From positions 38,469 through 102,468 of the forward strand of contig JBCCHB010000045.1 in the NCBI GenBank assembly GCA_039028975.1: a stretch of DNA of 64,000 bases, in the 5' to 3' direction. Every line of letters starts with the position of its first letter. Within the stretch, counting starts at the first letter, position 1. This document shows, piece by piece, positions 8,295-17,513 of the stretch. The notes under the pieces are model-generated. The model did no database searches and was not told the origin of the DNA. It saw nothing but the letters and a program-made list of their open reading frames with translations. Origin of the DNA: JAHBNG01 sp039028975. Its GTDB lineage: Bacteria > Chloroflexota > Anaerolineae > Caldilineales > Caldilineaceae. The position numbers and the translations under genes are program-made.

Positions 8295-9923
8295 CTACCG
8301 TTCTACCAAAACGATTCTCTCATTATACCAATTCAATAATGCCGAGAAGAAGATGCTGATTGCCAGATAGACCAGCATGATGATAATCATAATCTGCAAT
8401 GCGCGTCCAGACTGGTTCATCAGCACTTGCGAAATCAGATACATCTCCGGAAAGGCAACCGCCACGCCCAAACTTGTGTCTTTCATCAGACTCAAATACG
8501 TACTAATCAATGGTGGAATAATCACTCTCAGTGCCTGGGGCATCACAATGAGCGACAGTCGCTGCCCTTCATCCAGCCCCAAGGCGCGGGCCGCTTCTGT
8601 CTGCCCCTTGGAAACGGATAAGATACCCGCACGCACCACTTCCGCCAATCCCCCGGCGTAGAAGATAGTCAAACCCAAGAAGAGTGCAAAGAACTCACCA
8701 GTCATTTGCCAACCGCCGATAACGTTAAATCCCTCAAACGCTGGCGTGCTGATGGCAACCGGTGCCTCGGCAATTGGTACAACTTGGTAAGCATTCGGAT
8801 CTTCTAACTCTACCAATCCCTCATTTAATTCATCCTTCGTAGCCACAACCAACTCACAACGCCCACTTTCCAAAGAAGAACCAGCTCTGGCTGGGGTTCC
8901 GCTGCGGCGGACCACTTCATATGGAATGTTCTCCGCTCGTAGTCGATTGGTCAGATTGGGTTCAGAGGCAGAATCGCGTAATGCACAAATTTTGAAGGAT
9001 ATTTCCTCCAAAGCCTCTTCGGACATCGTTTCGAATTCGCTCACATCACCGACACCACTTCGGGCAATTACCAATGCAGGGATATCATCAAACGAGTTGA
9101 TTCCGCTTGATTTTGTCACCAGTAGCCCTTCGTGGTTTGCCATAGCCAGGGCAACGAACCAACCAATAACGGTCAACAGAACAAAGGTACCAAAGCTCCA
9201 AGCAAAGCGATGGTTGTCTGCCCCCGTCTCAATTTGGCGTCGCCCTAAGTAGCGCCAAAGGAAAATCATCAAGATAAGTCCAACAATCACAAATCCCATC
9301 CAAATCGTTCCCGACTCCATCAATCTGGGCCAGGGCATGCTTAGACCACGGTTGGACAAGAAGATGGGCAAGCCAAAGGGCTGGAACGCTTCTTTGATAT
9401 CTGGCAATGCTAAAATAACGGAAAAATAGATAAGCAATAGCTGAATCAGAATTGGCGTATTGCGGATAATTTCAATATAAGCTAGCGAAATGTTAGAAAC
9501 AAGCCAATTATCGGAAAGGCGCGCAATACCCATAACCGTCCCCAGAATGGTTGTGGCTACCAGTGCGAGCAACCCTACTCGGAATGTGTTGACAATCCCA
9601 TTAATAAAGGCCCACCAGAATGAATCCGTGGTCTCATACTCAAGCATTGTATCCGAGATATCAAAGCCAGCATTCTCCTGCATGAAGTCGTAGGCACATC
9701 GAAAGGATGAACCACCATCGCTACAGCGAAATTGTGCTTCACCCAATTTGCTGGCGTTCGCAATAAAGTTTGTCCCAATCGAAACGGCTCCATAGACCAG
9801 CAGGGCAATGAATACAATTTGACCAATTACGCCTAGAAAGCGGACATCAAAAATATAGGAAATAAGTCTATTAAAGAGGCTTTTGTTAGATTTCGTGGAA
9901 AGGGTGGACGCAATTTGGGTCAT
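8295..9923 (-). CDS. aapQ: Amino acid ABC transporter permease (AapQ/BztB type) with an SBP-like periplasmic insert
   Basis: A 542-residue permease with N-terminal membrane segment (about 31-53), a transporter core, IEIIRNTPILIQ at 150-161 and the EAA coupling loop at 442-466 (TEAARALGLDEGQ, then MPQALR). Residues about 263-398, between two membrane segments, form a hydrophilic domain that can be aligned with lobe two of the operon's own binding protein: for example NIPYEV and SLESGRCELVVAT here against DIDYEAV and AFAEGRCDAYTTD there. It is the second gene of the minus-strand operon, after the binding protein and before the second permease. Usual family members are near 400 residues with a shorter loop. 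Confidence 0.92.
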   Translation of the reverse strand: MTQIASTLSTKSNKSLFNRLISYIFDVRFLGVIGQIVFIALLVYGAVSIGTNFIANASKLGEAQFRCSDGGSSFRCAYDFMQENAGFDISDTMLEYETTDSFWWAFINGIVNTFRVGLLALVATTILGTVMGIARLSDNWLVSNISLAYIEIIRNTPILIQLLLIYFSVILALPDIKEAFQPFGLPIFLSNRGLSMPWPRLMESGTIWMGFVIVGLILMIFLWRYLGRRQIETGADNHRFAWSFGTFVLLTVIGWFVALAMANHEGLLVTKSSGINSFDDIPALVIARSGVGDVSEFETMSEEALEEISFKICALRDSASEPNLTNRLRAENIPYEVVRRSGTPARAGSSLESGRCELVVATKDELNEGLVELEDPNAYQVVPIAEAPVAISTPAFEGFNVIGGWQMTGEFFALFLGLTIFYAGGLAEVVRAGILSVSKGQTEAARALGLDEGQRLSLIVMPQALRVIIPPLISTYLSLMKDTSLGVAVAFPEMYLISQVLMNQSGRALQIMIIIMLVYLAISIFFSALLNWYNERIVLVER

Positions 9924-9935
9924 AAATCATCATCC

Positions 9936-10020
9936 TACACTACGGTTGCTTTCAAAACGGTAGCTCTATTTTGTTCTACATACGATACTAAACTACGGTT
10001 TTGCAACGGAGCCAAATATA
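9936..10020. repeat. Family A palindromic element, copy A4 (inside the ABC operon)
   Basis: Left arm CTACGGTTGCTTTCAAAAC and right arm GTTTTGCAACGGAGC with TATA at the outer edge. It lies between the binding protein gene and the first permease gene. Confidence 0.6.
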
Positions 10021-10084
10021 AAAGGGGTAATAACCACAAGAATAAAACAAGATGAGTAGTTGACATCACGGTAAAATTTGAACA

Positions 10085-10114
10085 AAAGCCCCTGCTCGAT
10101 TGAGCAGAGGCTTT
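10085..10114 (-). terminator. Hairpin downstream of the binding-protein gene
   Basis: AAAGCCCCTGCTC and GAGCAGAGGCTTT pair across a GATT loop with one mismatch. On the minus strand it is followed by TTTTG. It lies 20 bases past the stop of the binding protein gene, where an intercistronic hairpin usually stabilises that message or lowers read-through into the permeases. Confidence 0.8.
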
Positions 10115-10134
10115 AAATTAACTAATCATTCGAT

Positions 10135-11292
10135 TTAGCGGAATGGTGGAGAGTACATCAAGCCACCCTCTGTCCACAGAGCATTAGTCCCGCGAGCCAA
10201 ATTGAAGGGCGTGCCCTCACCAAGATGGCGCTCGAAAATTTCGCCGTAGTTACCGACCTGCTTGATAATCTGGTAGCAGAAGTCGTCACTTAGACCCATC
10301 GCCTCACCATGACCGCCCTCTGAGCCTAACGTATTGAGGATGACAGGATTGTCGCTGCCTAGCATTTCATCCACATTCTCAGAGCTAATACCAAACTCTT
10401 CAGCCTGAATGGTGCAGTTAACCGACCATTTGACAATGTCGAACCAGTTGTCGTCGCCATGGCGAACCAGCGGTCCCAGGGGCTCTTTTGACATAACAAC
10501 AGGCAGAATCGTCACTGAAGAAGGATCATCGAAGAGCGTAGACTGGGAAACTAGAGCGGAGGTATCAGTGGTATATGCATCACAACGACCTTCAGCAAAA
10601 GCAGAACGAGTTACGTCGCCAGTGTCTTCAAAAGTCACAGCTTCGTAATCAATATCAAGTTGACGCATTACGTCAGCTAGGTTCTTCTCTGTTGTTGTTC
10701 CAGTTGCCACACAAACAGAGCCACCTTCCAGATCTTCCAAAGACTCAATGCCAGAATCGCTGCGAACCATCATACCTTGACCATCATAGAAGACAGTAGG
10801 CGCAAAGTCGAAACCAAGGGCCGTATCACGGCTAGAGGTCCACGTTGTGTTGTTGCTCAATACATCCGCTTCACCAGACTGAAGAATGGGGAAACGGGTG
10901 GTACCGGTGGTAACAACTGGCTCAATGGCCTCAGCATCACCGAGAGCTGCCGCGGCAAATGCCTTACAGAAATCAACATTGAAGCCTTCCCAGCTACCAT
11001 CTTCCTTAATAAAGGCAAAACCAGGGGTAGCACCAGCTCCTGTTCCACATTTGAGAATACCGCGGTCCTTAACTGTGGCAAGGGTAGAAGCGCCTTGTTC
11101 CTCAGGTGCTTCAGCTTCAGCTTCTGCGGGTGCCTCTTCTTCAGCTTCTGCGGGTGCGGCAGCTTCTTCCGCCACAGGCTCTGCCTCTGCTGGCTCTGGT
11201 CCCGCAGCAGGACCAAAGCAGGCCACAACGATCATGCCCAATAGCATTGCGCCTACCAGACCTAGGGTGTACATCTTAGTATTCTTTAACAT
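10135..11292 (-). CDS. aapJ: Amino acid ABC transporter substrate-binding lipoprotein (AapJ/BztA type)
   Basis: The protein starts with a signal peptide and lipobox ending in VVAC (C25), then about 40 residues of Ala/Glu/Pro-rich linker (27-66), and an SBP_bac_3 domain from about 70 to 385. The start TLATVKDRGILKCGT, then PGFAF and GFNVDFCKAFAAA, matches the AapJ/BztA general L-amino acid binding proteins. AAGGAG lies seven bases before the ATG. It is the promoter-proximal gene of the operon. The lipid anchor is expected in a cell envelope without a soluble periplasm. The exact amino acid bound cannot be read from the sequence. Confidence 0.94.
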   Translation of the reverse strand: MLKNTKMYTLGLVGAMLLGMIVVACFGPAAGPEPAEAEPVAEEAAAPAEAEEEAPAEAEAEAPEEQGASTLATVKDRGILKCGTGAGATPGFAFIKEDGSWEGFNVDFCKAFAAAALGDAEAIEPVVTTGTTRFPILQSGEADVLSNNTTWTSSRDTALGFDFAPTVFYDGQGMMVRSDSGIESLEDLEGGSVCVATGTTTEKNLADVMRQLDIDYEAVTFEDTGDVTRSAFAEGRCDAYTTDTSALVSQSTLFDDPSSVTILPVVMSKEPLGPLVRHGDDNWFDIVKWSVNCTIQAEEFGISSENVDEMLGSDNPVILNTLGSEGGHGEAMGLSDDFCYQIIKQVGNYGEIFERHLGEGTPFNLARGTNALWTEGGLMYSPPFR

Positions 11293-11779
11293 TGAATAGC
11301 TCCTTTTTTAATTGTGGATTCATCTAATTAGATTTATTCACAGACCATAACCTCCTGCTCCGCATCTTAATATGAGCATTCTAGGTTACCATCTATGGTA
11401 AAAAGATAAAGTTAGAGACCTAAAACGTGAAATCTTATGAGGGCCGCGAAATGACGAAGATGGCTAACTTACATACCGAGATGAATAGACTATCTGCACT
11501 GCCTTGTATGAATTGTAAGAAGAATAACTTAGAACTTTCTTTCCGAGTTCACATATGACGGGGGATGAGGACTGTGACTACAACCGAAATGTGTTGAATA
11601 GATTATGCAGGAGAATCAGGATGCTACTATAGCATGCTCTGTGCGAGCTGTCAAAACTTTAAACACTATGTCTTTCTGCGTTATACTCCAAGTAAATCAC
11701 ACAAGCCTCTTTTTGTAATCCAACAGATTGTCAATGACAAATTTGTGATTTATGCAGCAACATGCACAACTGCAGATGA

Positions 11780-11854
11780 CCAGAAAAGTCTTGTCTTTAC
11801 CTTTGCGGAATTATCCAGAGTCGATTGGACGAGTGCCGGACAAGACTTTTCTGG
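11780..11854. repeat. Family B palindromic element, copy B1
   Basis: CCAGAAAAGTCTTGTC at the left and its exact complement GACAAGACTTTTCTGG at the right bound a 75-bp unit, the best-formed copy of family B. It occupies the end of the 11293-11922 gap, where I see no gene; a TCTAATTAGA palindrome at 11323-11332 near the binding-protein start is the only other structure noted there. Confidence 0.85.
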
Positions 11855-11922
11855 TATAGTATATATGACTCTTTTCCACAACATGATCGACTCTTTTCAA
11901 CAAACCAAGGAGAGATAAACGG

Positions 11923-12948
11923 ATGAATGCGCTCGTATGGGAAGCACCACGCACAGTCACAATGCGTGAGCAACTCGTCCCCACCCCCCAATCAGAGGAG
12001 GCACTGATCAAAGTTGCCTTTGCCGGAATTTGTGGCTCAGAGCTTGGCGGATATCTAGGCCATAATGCGCTCAGAGTGCCACCGCTAGTCATGGGCCATG
12101 AATTTTCCGGAACCATCGTAGAACTTGGTGACTCGGCTCAGCAGTTCAACTCCTCCTTAGAAGTGAACCAAGCTGTCACAGTGAACCCACTTGACTATGA
12201 TGAAGATTGTGAATTCGTAGCTCGAGGGCTGCATCACCTAAGCCCCACTCGTAAGTTGCTGGGTGCCCACCGCCCAGGTGCCTATGCTGACTATGTAAGC
12301 GTGCCAGCCAAGTCGATCTCACCCCTTCCAGAAGGGCTGTCTCTTCGTGAAGGAAGTTTAACAGAACCGGTTGCCTGTGGCGTACGTATCGGAGAGTTAG
12401 CTGGTGATGTAGAGGGCAAGGAGTGCCTGATTATTGGTGCAGGTCCCATTGGCCTACTTGCGTTACAAACTTTGCTGCTCAAAGGTGCCAATCGAATTTT
12501 CATTGCGGATCTAGACGCTGAACGGCTAGCCATGGGAGCTGCGCTTGGTGGCGAAGCGCTCGATCCAACGGCAGTCAATGTAGTGGATACAATCAAAGAA
12601 GAGACGGGAGGGCAAGGCGTACCGTTAACGATAGATGCTGTTGGCACAGGTGGAACCCGTACCCAATGCGTTTCGGCTACCTGCGCCACGGGGACGCTTA
12701 TTTTGAGCGGGCTGCATGAAGAGGTAAGCGAAATACCCGCGGCCGACATCATCCGCCGGGAGATTAAAGTTCAAGGCTCATTTGCTTATTCACCGACCAA
12801 CTTTGCCCAAGCTATTGACCTGCTTGCCGCCAAGAAAATACGTCTCGATCCGTGGATTGTGGAAGCACCCTTAGCAGAGGGAGGAAAGTGGTTTGATCGC
12901 TTGATTGACGCGCCAGGAAATGTTTCTAAGGTACTGTTGGTTCCCTGA
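11923..12948 (+). CDS. Medium-chain, zinc-type alcohol/polyol dehydrogenase
   Basis: A 341-residue MDR-superfamily protein. It has the catalytic zinc motifs GICGSE and GHEFSG in the N-terminal GroES-like part, then the Rossmann motif GAGPIGLLALQ near 174. This pattern fits threonine or sorbitol dehydrogenase-like enzymes. The four-cysteine structural zinc lobe is not intact: the segment after VNPLDYDEDC has only one cysteine, so the structural zinc is probably lost. Its position beside the xylose isomerase/epimerase run suggests a sugar or polyol substrate, but this is inference. It lies 69 bp after a family B element. Confidence 0.88.
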   Translation: MNALVWEAPRTVTMREQLVPTPQSEEALIKVAFAGICGSELGGYLGHNALRVPPLVMGHEFSGTIVELGDSAQQFNSSLEVNQAVTVNPLDYDEDCEFVARGLHHLSPTRKLLGAHRPGAYADYVSVPAKSISPLPEGLSLREGSLTEPVACGVRIGELAGDVEGKECLIIGAGPIGLLALQTLLLKGANRIFIADLDAERLAMGAALGGEALDPTAVNVVDTIKEETGGQGVPLTIDAVGTGGTRTQCVSATCATGTLILSGLHEEVSEIPAADIIRREIKVQGSFAYSPTNFAQAIDLLAAKKIRLDPWIVEAPLAEGGKWFDRLIDAPGNVSKVLLVP

Positions 12949-13037
12949 CATAATCAGCGTAAGGGACGGCAAACCGGAGTAGAAAAGTCTTGTAAAGTGA
13001 ATAGTGGATTCTCGGTAGACCGCAATGACGCTCGCTC

Positions 13038-13093
13038 ATGTCAATTCGAGGCACCCTAAGGGTACCCGCGACGAGAAATCTTTCTCTGGTCAG
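13038..13093. repeat. Dispersed repeat D, copy 2
   Basis: Reverse-complement match to 1150-1207, with the shared GGTACCC core and TTTCTCTGGT end. It lies in the 12949-13285 gap, which otherwise contains no gene I can support. Confidence 0.6.
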
Positions 13094-13285
13094 ATGCCCA
13101 AGATTTCTCCTCATACTTCCCTTCGGCTCCGCTCAGGGCAGGCTCCGAAATGACAGATTGCGGTCTACTGATTCTTACTGGTGGGTGAATGAGGTGGTAT
13201 CACAGGTGCCGTCATTCATCATTAAGAATTCGCAATTCACCAATCAGAGAGATTCGATAGAAAGGTGAGATTATTAAACCAATTT

Positions 13286-14044
13286 TTAACGATTCCCTCT
13301 GGCCAACCCCTCACCAACCAGATAGGTGTAGCTTTCCTGTACCGCTTCCATCATATCCGTCGCACAGCGATCCAACTCGACGATAAGCCATTCCGCGTGT
13401 TCTTTGCCCGCAGCAATGATGGCTGGCACGTCGATGACGCCCGATCCCACAGCCGTCATATCACCATCATTGGTGGCAGGGCCGTCTTTAATGTGGAGAA
13501 GTGGTGCGCGTTCGCCCAGTGAAGTAATGGTCTCGACCGGGCTTTGGCCGCCCACCTGAATCCAGTAGGTATCCAGTTCAAAGTAGATACTTGAATCTAA
13601 GTTTTCTAACATGACTTGGTTGGCAGGTGTGCCTTCTACAGTAAGATACTCCCACCAGTGGTTGTGATATCCCAGTTGCAGATCATTTGCATTGCAGACA
13701 GCAACGGCCTCGTTCAATACATCACAAACTTCCTTGATGCCATCTATGGTATCGAACTTGTCACGCATCAGGGCAGGGCAGACCAAGCGCTTGGTGCTAA
13801 GAGCGGCCATTGCATCCAACACCTGATTCTTGTTGTCTCCCACAGGCAGGGGAGAATGGGCACTCGATACTTGGAGGCCCAACTTGGCAAAGAGCTTGGC
13901 GGCTCCTTCTGGTGTTGTGCCAGGGAAACCAGCCGTCTCCACACCCACGTAACCCATTTCAGCTATCTTGGTTACAGTGGCTGTAAAGTCTTCGTTCATG
14001 GCATCACGAACGGTGTAAAGTTGAATGCCAATGGGAGCTGTCAT
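13286..14044 (-). CDS. Sugar phosphate isomerase/epimerase (AP endonuclease 2-like TIM barrel)
   Basis: A 252-residue protein of the xylose isomerase-like TIM barrel superfamily. It starts with IGIQLYTVRDAMNEDF and has the metal-site segments LGYHNHWWEY, FELDTYWIQ and HIKDG in the usual order. GLGIELD-like WLIVELD closes the active site (the last metal-binding glutamate region). Such enzymes isomerise or epimerise free or phosphorylated sugars and inositols. It is the last gene of a minus-strand run with xylA and the LLM oxidoreductase, with a 126-bp gap before it. Exact substrate unknown. Confidence 0.88.
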   Translation of the reverse strand: MTAPIGIQLYTVRDAMNEDFTATVTKIAEMGYVGVETAGFPGTTPEGAAKLFAKLGLQVSSAHSPLPVGDNKNQVLDAMAALSTKRLVCPALMRDKFDTIDGIKEVCDVLNEAVAVCNANDLQLGYHNHWWEYLTVEGTPANQVMLENLDSSIYFELDTYWIQVGGQSPVETITSLGERAPLLHIKDGPATNDGDMTAVGSGVIDVPAIIAAGKEHAEWLIVELDRCATDMMEAVQESYTYLVGEGLARGNR

Positions 14045-14170
14045 TTGATAATTCCTTCTGTTTTCTTATTAGTTAGTAGAGGGTATCTTGCATCTGTAAC
14101 CAAGCGCAAGGAGCCTGACACGGACTAGGCTGACTTTGGACTAGATGACTAAACGACTGTCGACTACTGA

Positions 14171-15052
14171 TTATGATTGTAATTCGCCAACAGCCTCTTT
14201 GAACTGTTTGGCGGTAGCTAAATGTTGATCCAAATTTTCATACCCGCAGCGCATGGTTTCGATGGCTATGTGGGTTGCACCGACGGCCTGCCATGCTTGG
14301 GCCGATGGTAACCATTGGTCCGTTGGTATCTTGCTGGCAGGGAGCCACATGTCTAACCCAAGGGTATGGGGATCACGCCCTTCATCTTCCATATAGCCTT
14401 GGATTTTGTCAATTATGGGTTTGGCTACTTCTGGCGATTGCCCCCCTGCGCACATCCAACCGGTACCATATCGAGCAATGCGACGGAACGTTGCATCAGC
14501 ATATCCACCAAACCAAAGCGGTATCGGCTGCTGAACCGGGAGAGGATTGATGCCTGCATCCGAAACTTTGTGGTATTTCCCGTCAAAGGTGACCAACTGT
14601 TTGGTCCATAATTCATTCATCAATTCGATCATCTCATCTGATCGTTTGCCCCGGTTTGTAAAGCTTTCGTTGAGGGCCTCGAATTCTACATAGTTCCAGC
14701 CTACGCCTACGCCCAAGCGCAGCCGCCCACCGGAGAGAACGTCGATCTGTGCAGCTTGTTTTGCGACAAGTGCGGTTTGTCTTTGGGGCAACACCAACAC
14801 ACCCGCCGCCAACTCAATCTTTTCGGTTACTCCAGCCCAATAGCCAAAAAGGACAAAGATCTCCTGAAAGGGGTCACTAAATTTGTAGGGACGACCTTCC
14901 CACCCTTCGGGGCGGTCAGGGTTGGCACCGAGAACGTGATCATAGGCAAGGATATAGTCAAAGCCCATGCCTTCAACGGCTTGGGCATAGTCGCGGATCG
15001 CAATAGGATCGGCAGGTGATTCGATTTGGGGAAAGACGACGCCTAGTTTCAT
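14171..15052 (-). CDS. LLM-class (F420-dependent type) oxidoreductase
   Basis: A 293-residue luciferase-like TIM barrel. The start MKLGVVFPQIESPADP, then DYILAYDHVLGANP and GGRLRLGVGVGWNYVEFEAL, closely fit the F420-dependent LLM subgroup often named TIGR03619-like. These proteins oxidise or reduce small molecules with F420 or flavin. The gene begins 3 bp after the end of xylA, so the two are almost certainly co-transcribed. What an LLM enzyme does beside xylose isomerase is not clear. Cofactor choice (F420 or FMN) cannot be decided from the sequence alone. Confidence 0.88.
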   Translation of the reverse strand: MKLGVVFPQIESPADPIAIRDYAQAVEGMGFDYILAYDHVLGANPDRPEGWEGRPYKFSDPFQEIFVLFGYWAGVTEKIELAAGVLVLPQRQTALVAKQAAQIDVLSGGRLRLGVGVGWNYVEFEALNESFTNRGKRSDEMIELMNELWTKQLVTFDGKYHKVSDAGINPLPVQQPIPLWFGGYADATFRRIARYGTGWMCAGGQSPEVAKPIIDKIQGYMEDEGRDPHTLGLDMWLPASKIPTDQWLPSAQAWQAVGATHIAIETMRCGYENLDQHLATAKQFKEAVGELQS

Positions 15053-15055
15053 TGG

Positions 15056-16222
15056 TTACCTTACCCCCATAATCAGATCGATTACCAACTGATCCAACCG
15101 CTCGTAAGGCTGCCCCTTCTTGCCCATGTTGACTCGATCAAAATTGTAGGCTTTGAGGGCCGCAGCCTTTTCTGAGCTATACTTGCCGGTGAATTGTGAC
15201 ATACTACCATCGTCCGCCGTGATTTCCGCAAGTAGCGCCTGGATTTCCGCATCTTCGTTAAATTGCTCGGCCTTCTCTTTGTGGATCAGATAGGTGCGCA
15301 TGGAACCGATAGCGAACTGTTTAACGTCTTCCATATCTGACGTGCGATAGGCGTGGGAATCAAAGTGGCGGGAGCCATCGTATTTTACATCTTCCAGGAA
15401 TTTGACCAGGAAGAAGTTCTGCTTGATGCTGTGAGAGCCAAATCGAAAATCCTGATCATAGCGACCTGGGTTTTGGTCGTTGAGATCAATGTGAAAGAGT
15501 TTGCCTGCGTCCCATGCCTGGGCGACAGCATGCGTAAAGTTCAGCCCAGCCATAGTATCATGAGCATATTCGGGGTTCAGCCCCACCATATCGGGGTGAT
15601 CCAAAGTATAGATAAAGGCTAGAGCAGAGCCAACTGTAGGCAGGTAGATATCGCCCCTGGGTTCGTTGGGTTTGGGTTCCAAGGCAAATTTATAGCCATA
15701 CCCCTGATCCATGCTATATTCGCAGAGATAGTTTAGCGCTTCGCGGAACCATTTTCCTGCTTCTGCCGGGTTCTTGCCCGAGTCGGTTTCTGTCCCTTCT
15801 CGCCCGCCCCAAAAAACGTAGGTTTTGGCACCCAGTTCAGCGCCCAAATCCATTGATGACATGGTCTTTTGGAGCGCAAAGGCTCGTACTTGGGGATCAT
15901 TGCTTGTGAAGGCACCATCTCTGAAAACTGGATCGAAAAAGAGGTTGGTCGTAGCCATGGGGCAGACAATACCGGCATCGTCCATGGCCTTTTTAAAATC
16001 AGCTACGATTCTGTCTCGTTCGGCTGGCGTTGCGTCGATGGGGACAAGATCATTGTCATGGAGGTTGACGCCCCATGCACCGATTTCTCCTAGCATGGCC
16101 ACTGAATCCAGCGGGTTGATGGGGTCACGTACTGCGTCACCAAAGGGATCGCGACCTACATTTCCAACAGTCCACAGACCGAAGGTGAATTTGTGCTCTG
16201 GCTTTGGTTGATAATTGGACAT
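15056..16222 (-). CDS. xylA: Xylose isomerase, actinobacterial (short, class I) type
   Basis: A 388-residue enzyme that interconverts D-xylose and D-xylulose (and D-glucose and D-fructose). All catalytic and metal residues known from the Streptomyces enzymes are present one position later here: H55, D58, E182, K184, E218, H221, D246, D256, D258 and D288. The motifs are NLHDND, LEPKPNEPRGD and HIDLNDQ. Length and N-terminus match the short class. It is the first gene of the minus-strand run with the LLM oxidoreductase and the epimerase. No xylulokinase gene lies in the window. Confidence 0.96.
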   Translation of the reverse strand: MSNYQPKPEHKFTFGLWTVGNVGRDPFGDAVRDPINPLDSVAMLGEIGAWGVNLHDNDLVPIDATPAERDRIVADFKKAMDDAGIVCPMATTNLFFDPVFRDGAFTSNDPQVRAFALQKTMSSMDLGAELGAKTYVFWGGREGTETDSGKNPAEAGKWFREALNYLCEYSMDQGYGYKFALEPKPNEPRGDIYLPTVGSALAFIYTLDHPDMVGLNPEYAHDTMAGLNFTHAVAQAWDAGKLFHIDLNDQNPGRYDQDFRFGSHSIKQNFFLVKFLEDVKYDGSRHFDSHAYRTSDMEDVKQFAIGSMRTYLIHKEKAEQFNEDAEIQALLAEITADDGSMSQFTGKYSSEKAAALKAYNFDRVNMGKKGQPYERLDQLVIDLIMGVR

Positions 16223-16242
16223 TTGGTTCTCCTAAAGTAGGG

Positions 16243-16360
16243 TATATACTTCGCCAGAAAGGGCTTATCCCGACTCTTGTCCAACCTACTCTGCAACATT
16301 CCGAGAAGGGAGAACATCCCCATCTTCATAGGAACAAGCTTTTTCTGGCTATCTATATTG
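16243..16360. repeat. Family B palindromic element, copy B2
   Basis: Left end CTTCGCCAGAAAGGGCTTA, inner TGTCCAACCTACTCTG, right end AACAAGCTTTTTCTGG followed by CTATCTATA. It is a longer, diverged copy of the unit at 11780 and lies upstream of xylA. Confidence 0.75.
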
Positions 16361-16484
16361 TTAGGTTAGGGGAGTTAGATTAAAACGACACTTATATCAT
16401 ATTTTACCATGAAGAGATTAAAGAGACTGAAGTTGACTCGCTATGAGATGACATCCATAAGAATGCAGCGGAGGCTTGAAATCC

Positions 16485-17231
16485 ATGTACTTTGACCAAA
16501 GCGAATACAAAGTCCGATTTGAGTGGGGGCTGGCAGGCATTGAGGCACTAGCCCCTGTGACAGATGTTTTTATCATTGTCGATGTACTCTCTTTCACCAC
16601 TAGTGTCGATATTGTGATTGGGAATGGTGGCATTGTCTACCCCTACAATGGACCAGGGGATGAATTAGAAGCTTTTGCAAAAGAACGGGATGCCCTCTTT
16701 GCTAAACCGGGACGCAAGCAAGTGGAAGGCTATTCCCTTTCGCCCTCATCACTGGTGACTATGCCTGAAGGCACGCGGTTTGTCCTTCCTTCCCCTAATG
16801 GCTCTCGCCTATCTCTTGCCACTGGGGATGTGCCGACGTTGGCTGGATGTTTGCGCAATCCAGCATGGTTGACGGCTCGAGCCAATCAGATGGGCGAACG
16901 TATCAGCGTCATTGCTGCCGGAGAGCGATGGAAGGATGGCTCACTGCGTCCTTCTCTAGAAGATCTCATCGGTGCAGGTGCTATGATCTTCCACTTAGAG
17001 GGGGGTGAACTCTCCCCAGAGGCAAAGATGGCCATGGCCGCATTTGAGAATGCATTGGGTAGGCTACCCGAGACATTGTCCCAGTGCGGGTCGGGCAAGG
17101 AGCTAATCGCTCGAGGCTTTGAAGAGGATGTACGGCTGGCCAGCAAATTCAATGCGAGTGTGGTGGCACCCGAGTTGAGAAATGGTGCCTATATTCAGAT
17201 TGGCGTCGTAAGGGGGCGTGATGAGCAATGA
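16485..17231 (+). CDS. 2-phosphosulfolactate phosphatase (ComB) family protein
   Basis: The sequence has the ComB hallmarks: IIVDVLSFTTSVD near the start, LPSPNGSRLS, VIAAGERWKDG, SLEDLIGAGAM and SGKELIARGF. In methanogens ComB removes phosphate from 2-phosphosulfolactate during coenzyme M synthesis; bacterial members are common and mostly of unknown substrate. I choose the ATG at 16485 because GGAGG lies 10 bases upstream; a TTG at 16476 lies only one base after the GGAGG. No other coenzyme M gene is in the window, so a different phosphatase role is likely here. Confidence 0.85.
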   Translation: MYFDQSEYKVRFEWGLAGIEALAPVTDVFIIVDVLSFTTSVDIVIGNGGIVYPYNGPGDELEAFAKERDALFAKPGRKQVEGYSLSPSSLVTMPEGTRFVLPSPNGSRLSLATGDVPTLAGCLRNPAWLTARANQMGERISVIAAGERWKDGSLRPSLEDLIGAGAMIFHLEGGELSPEAKMAMAAFENALGRLPETLSQCGSGKELIARGFEEDVRLASKFNASVVAPELRNGAYIQIGVVRGRDEQ

Positions 17232-17513
17232 ATGACCTCAACTGTAATCAAGCAGAGATAGATTCGTACTTGAAATGATGCCCGAACTCTGCAACGCACT
17301 CGGAGTGAGATACAAAAAAATGGAGATCCCCCTGACTTTCCTGATGATTGACATATCGGTTGAGCTTTTTTAGAATATTTTCTTGGTCAGAATTTTATCA
17401 TCACTACTCCCCTCCGTCTAAAAATCGGAGATTGGTTCTCCCTGTCATGGTTGCGGAGAACTTTGATTTGGAGACGACCGTACTAAAACGCAAGTTCAAT
17501 TGAAGGAGCTGCC

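Noticed and set aside
11634..11918. 94-residue open frame before the dehydrogenase gene
   Set aside because: It is largely read through family B element B1 and looks like a by-product of it.
12291..12752. 153-residue minus-strand frame inside the dehydrogenase gene
   Set aside because: Antisense shadow with no independent start signal; the sense protein is well conserved.
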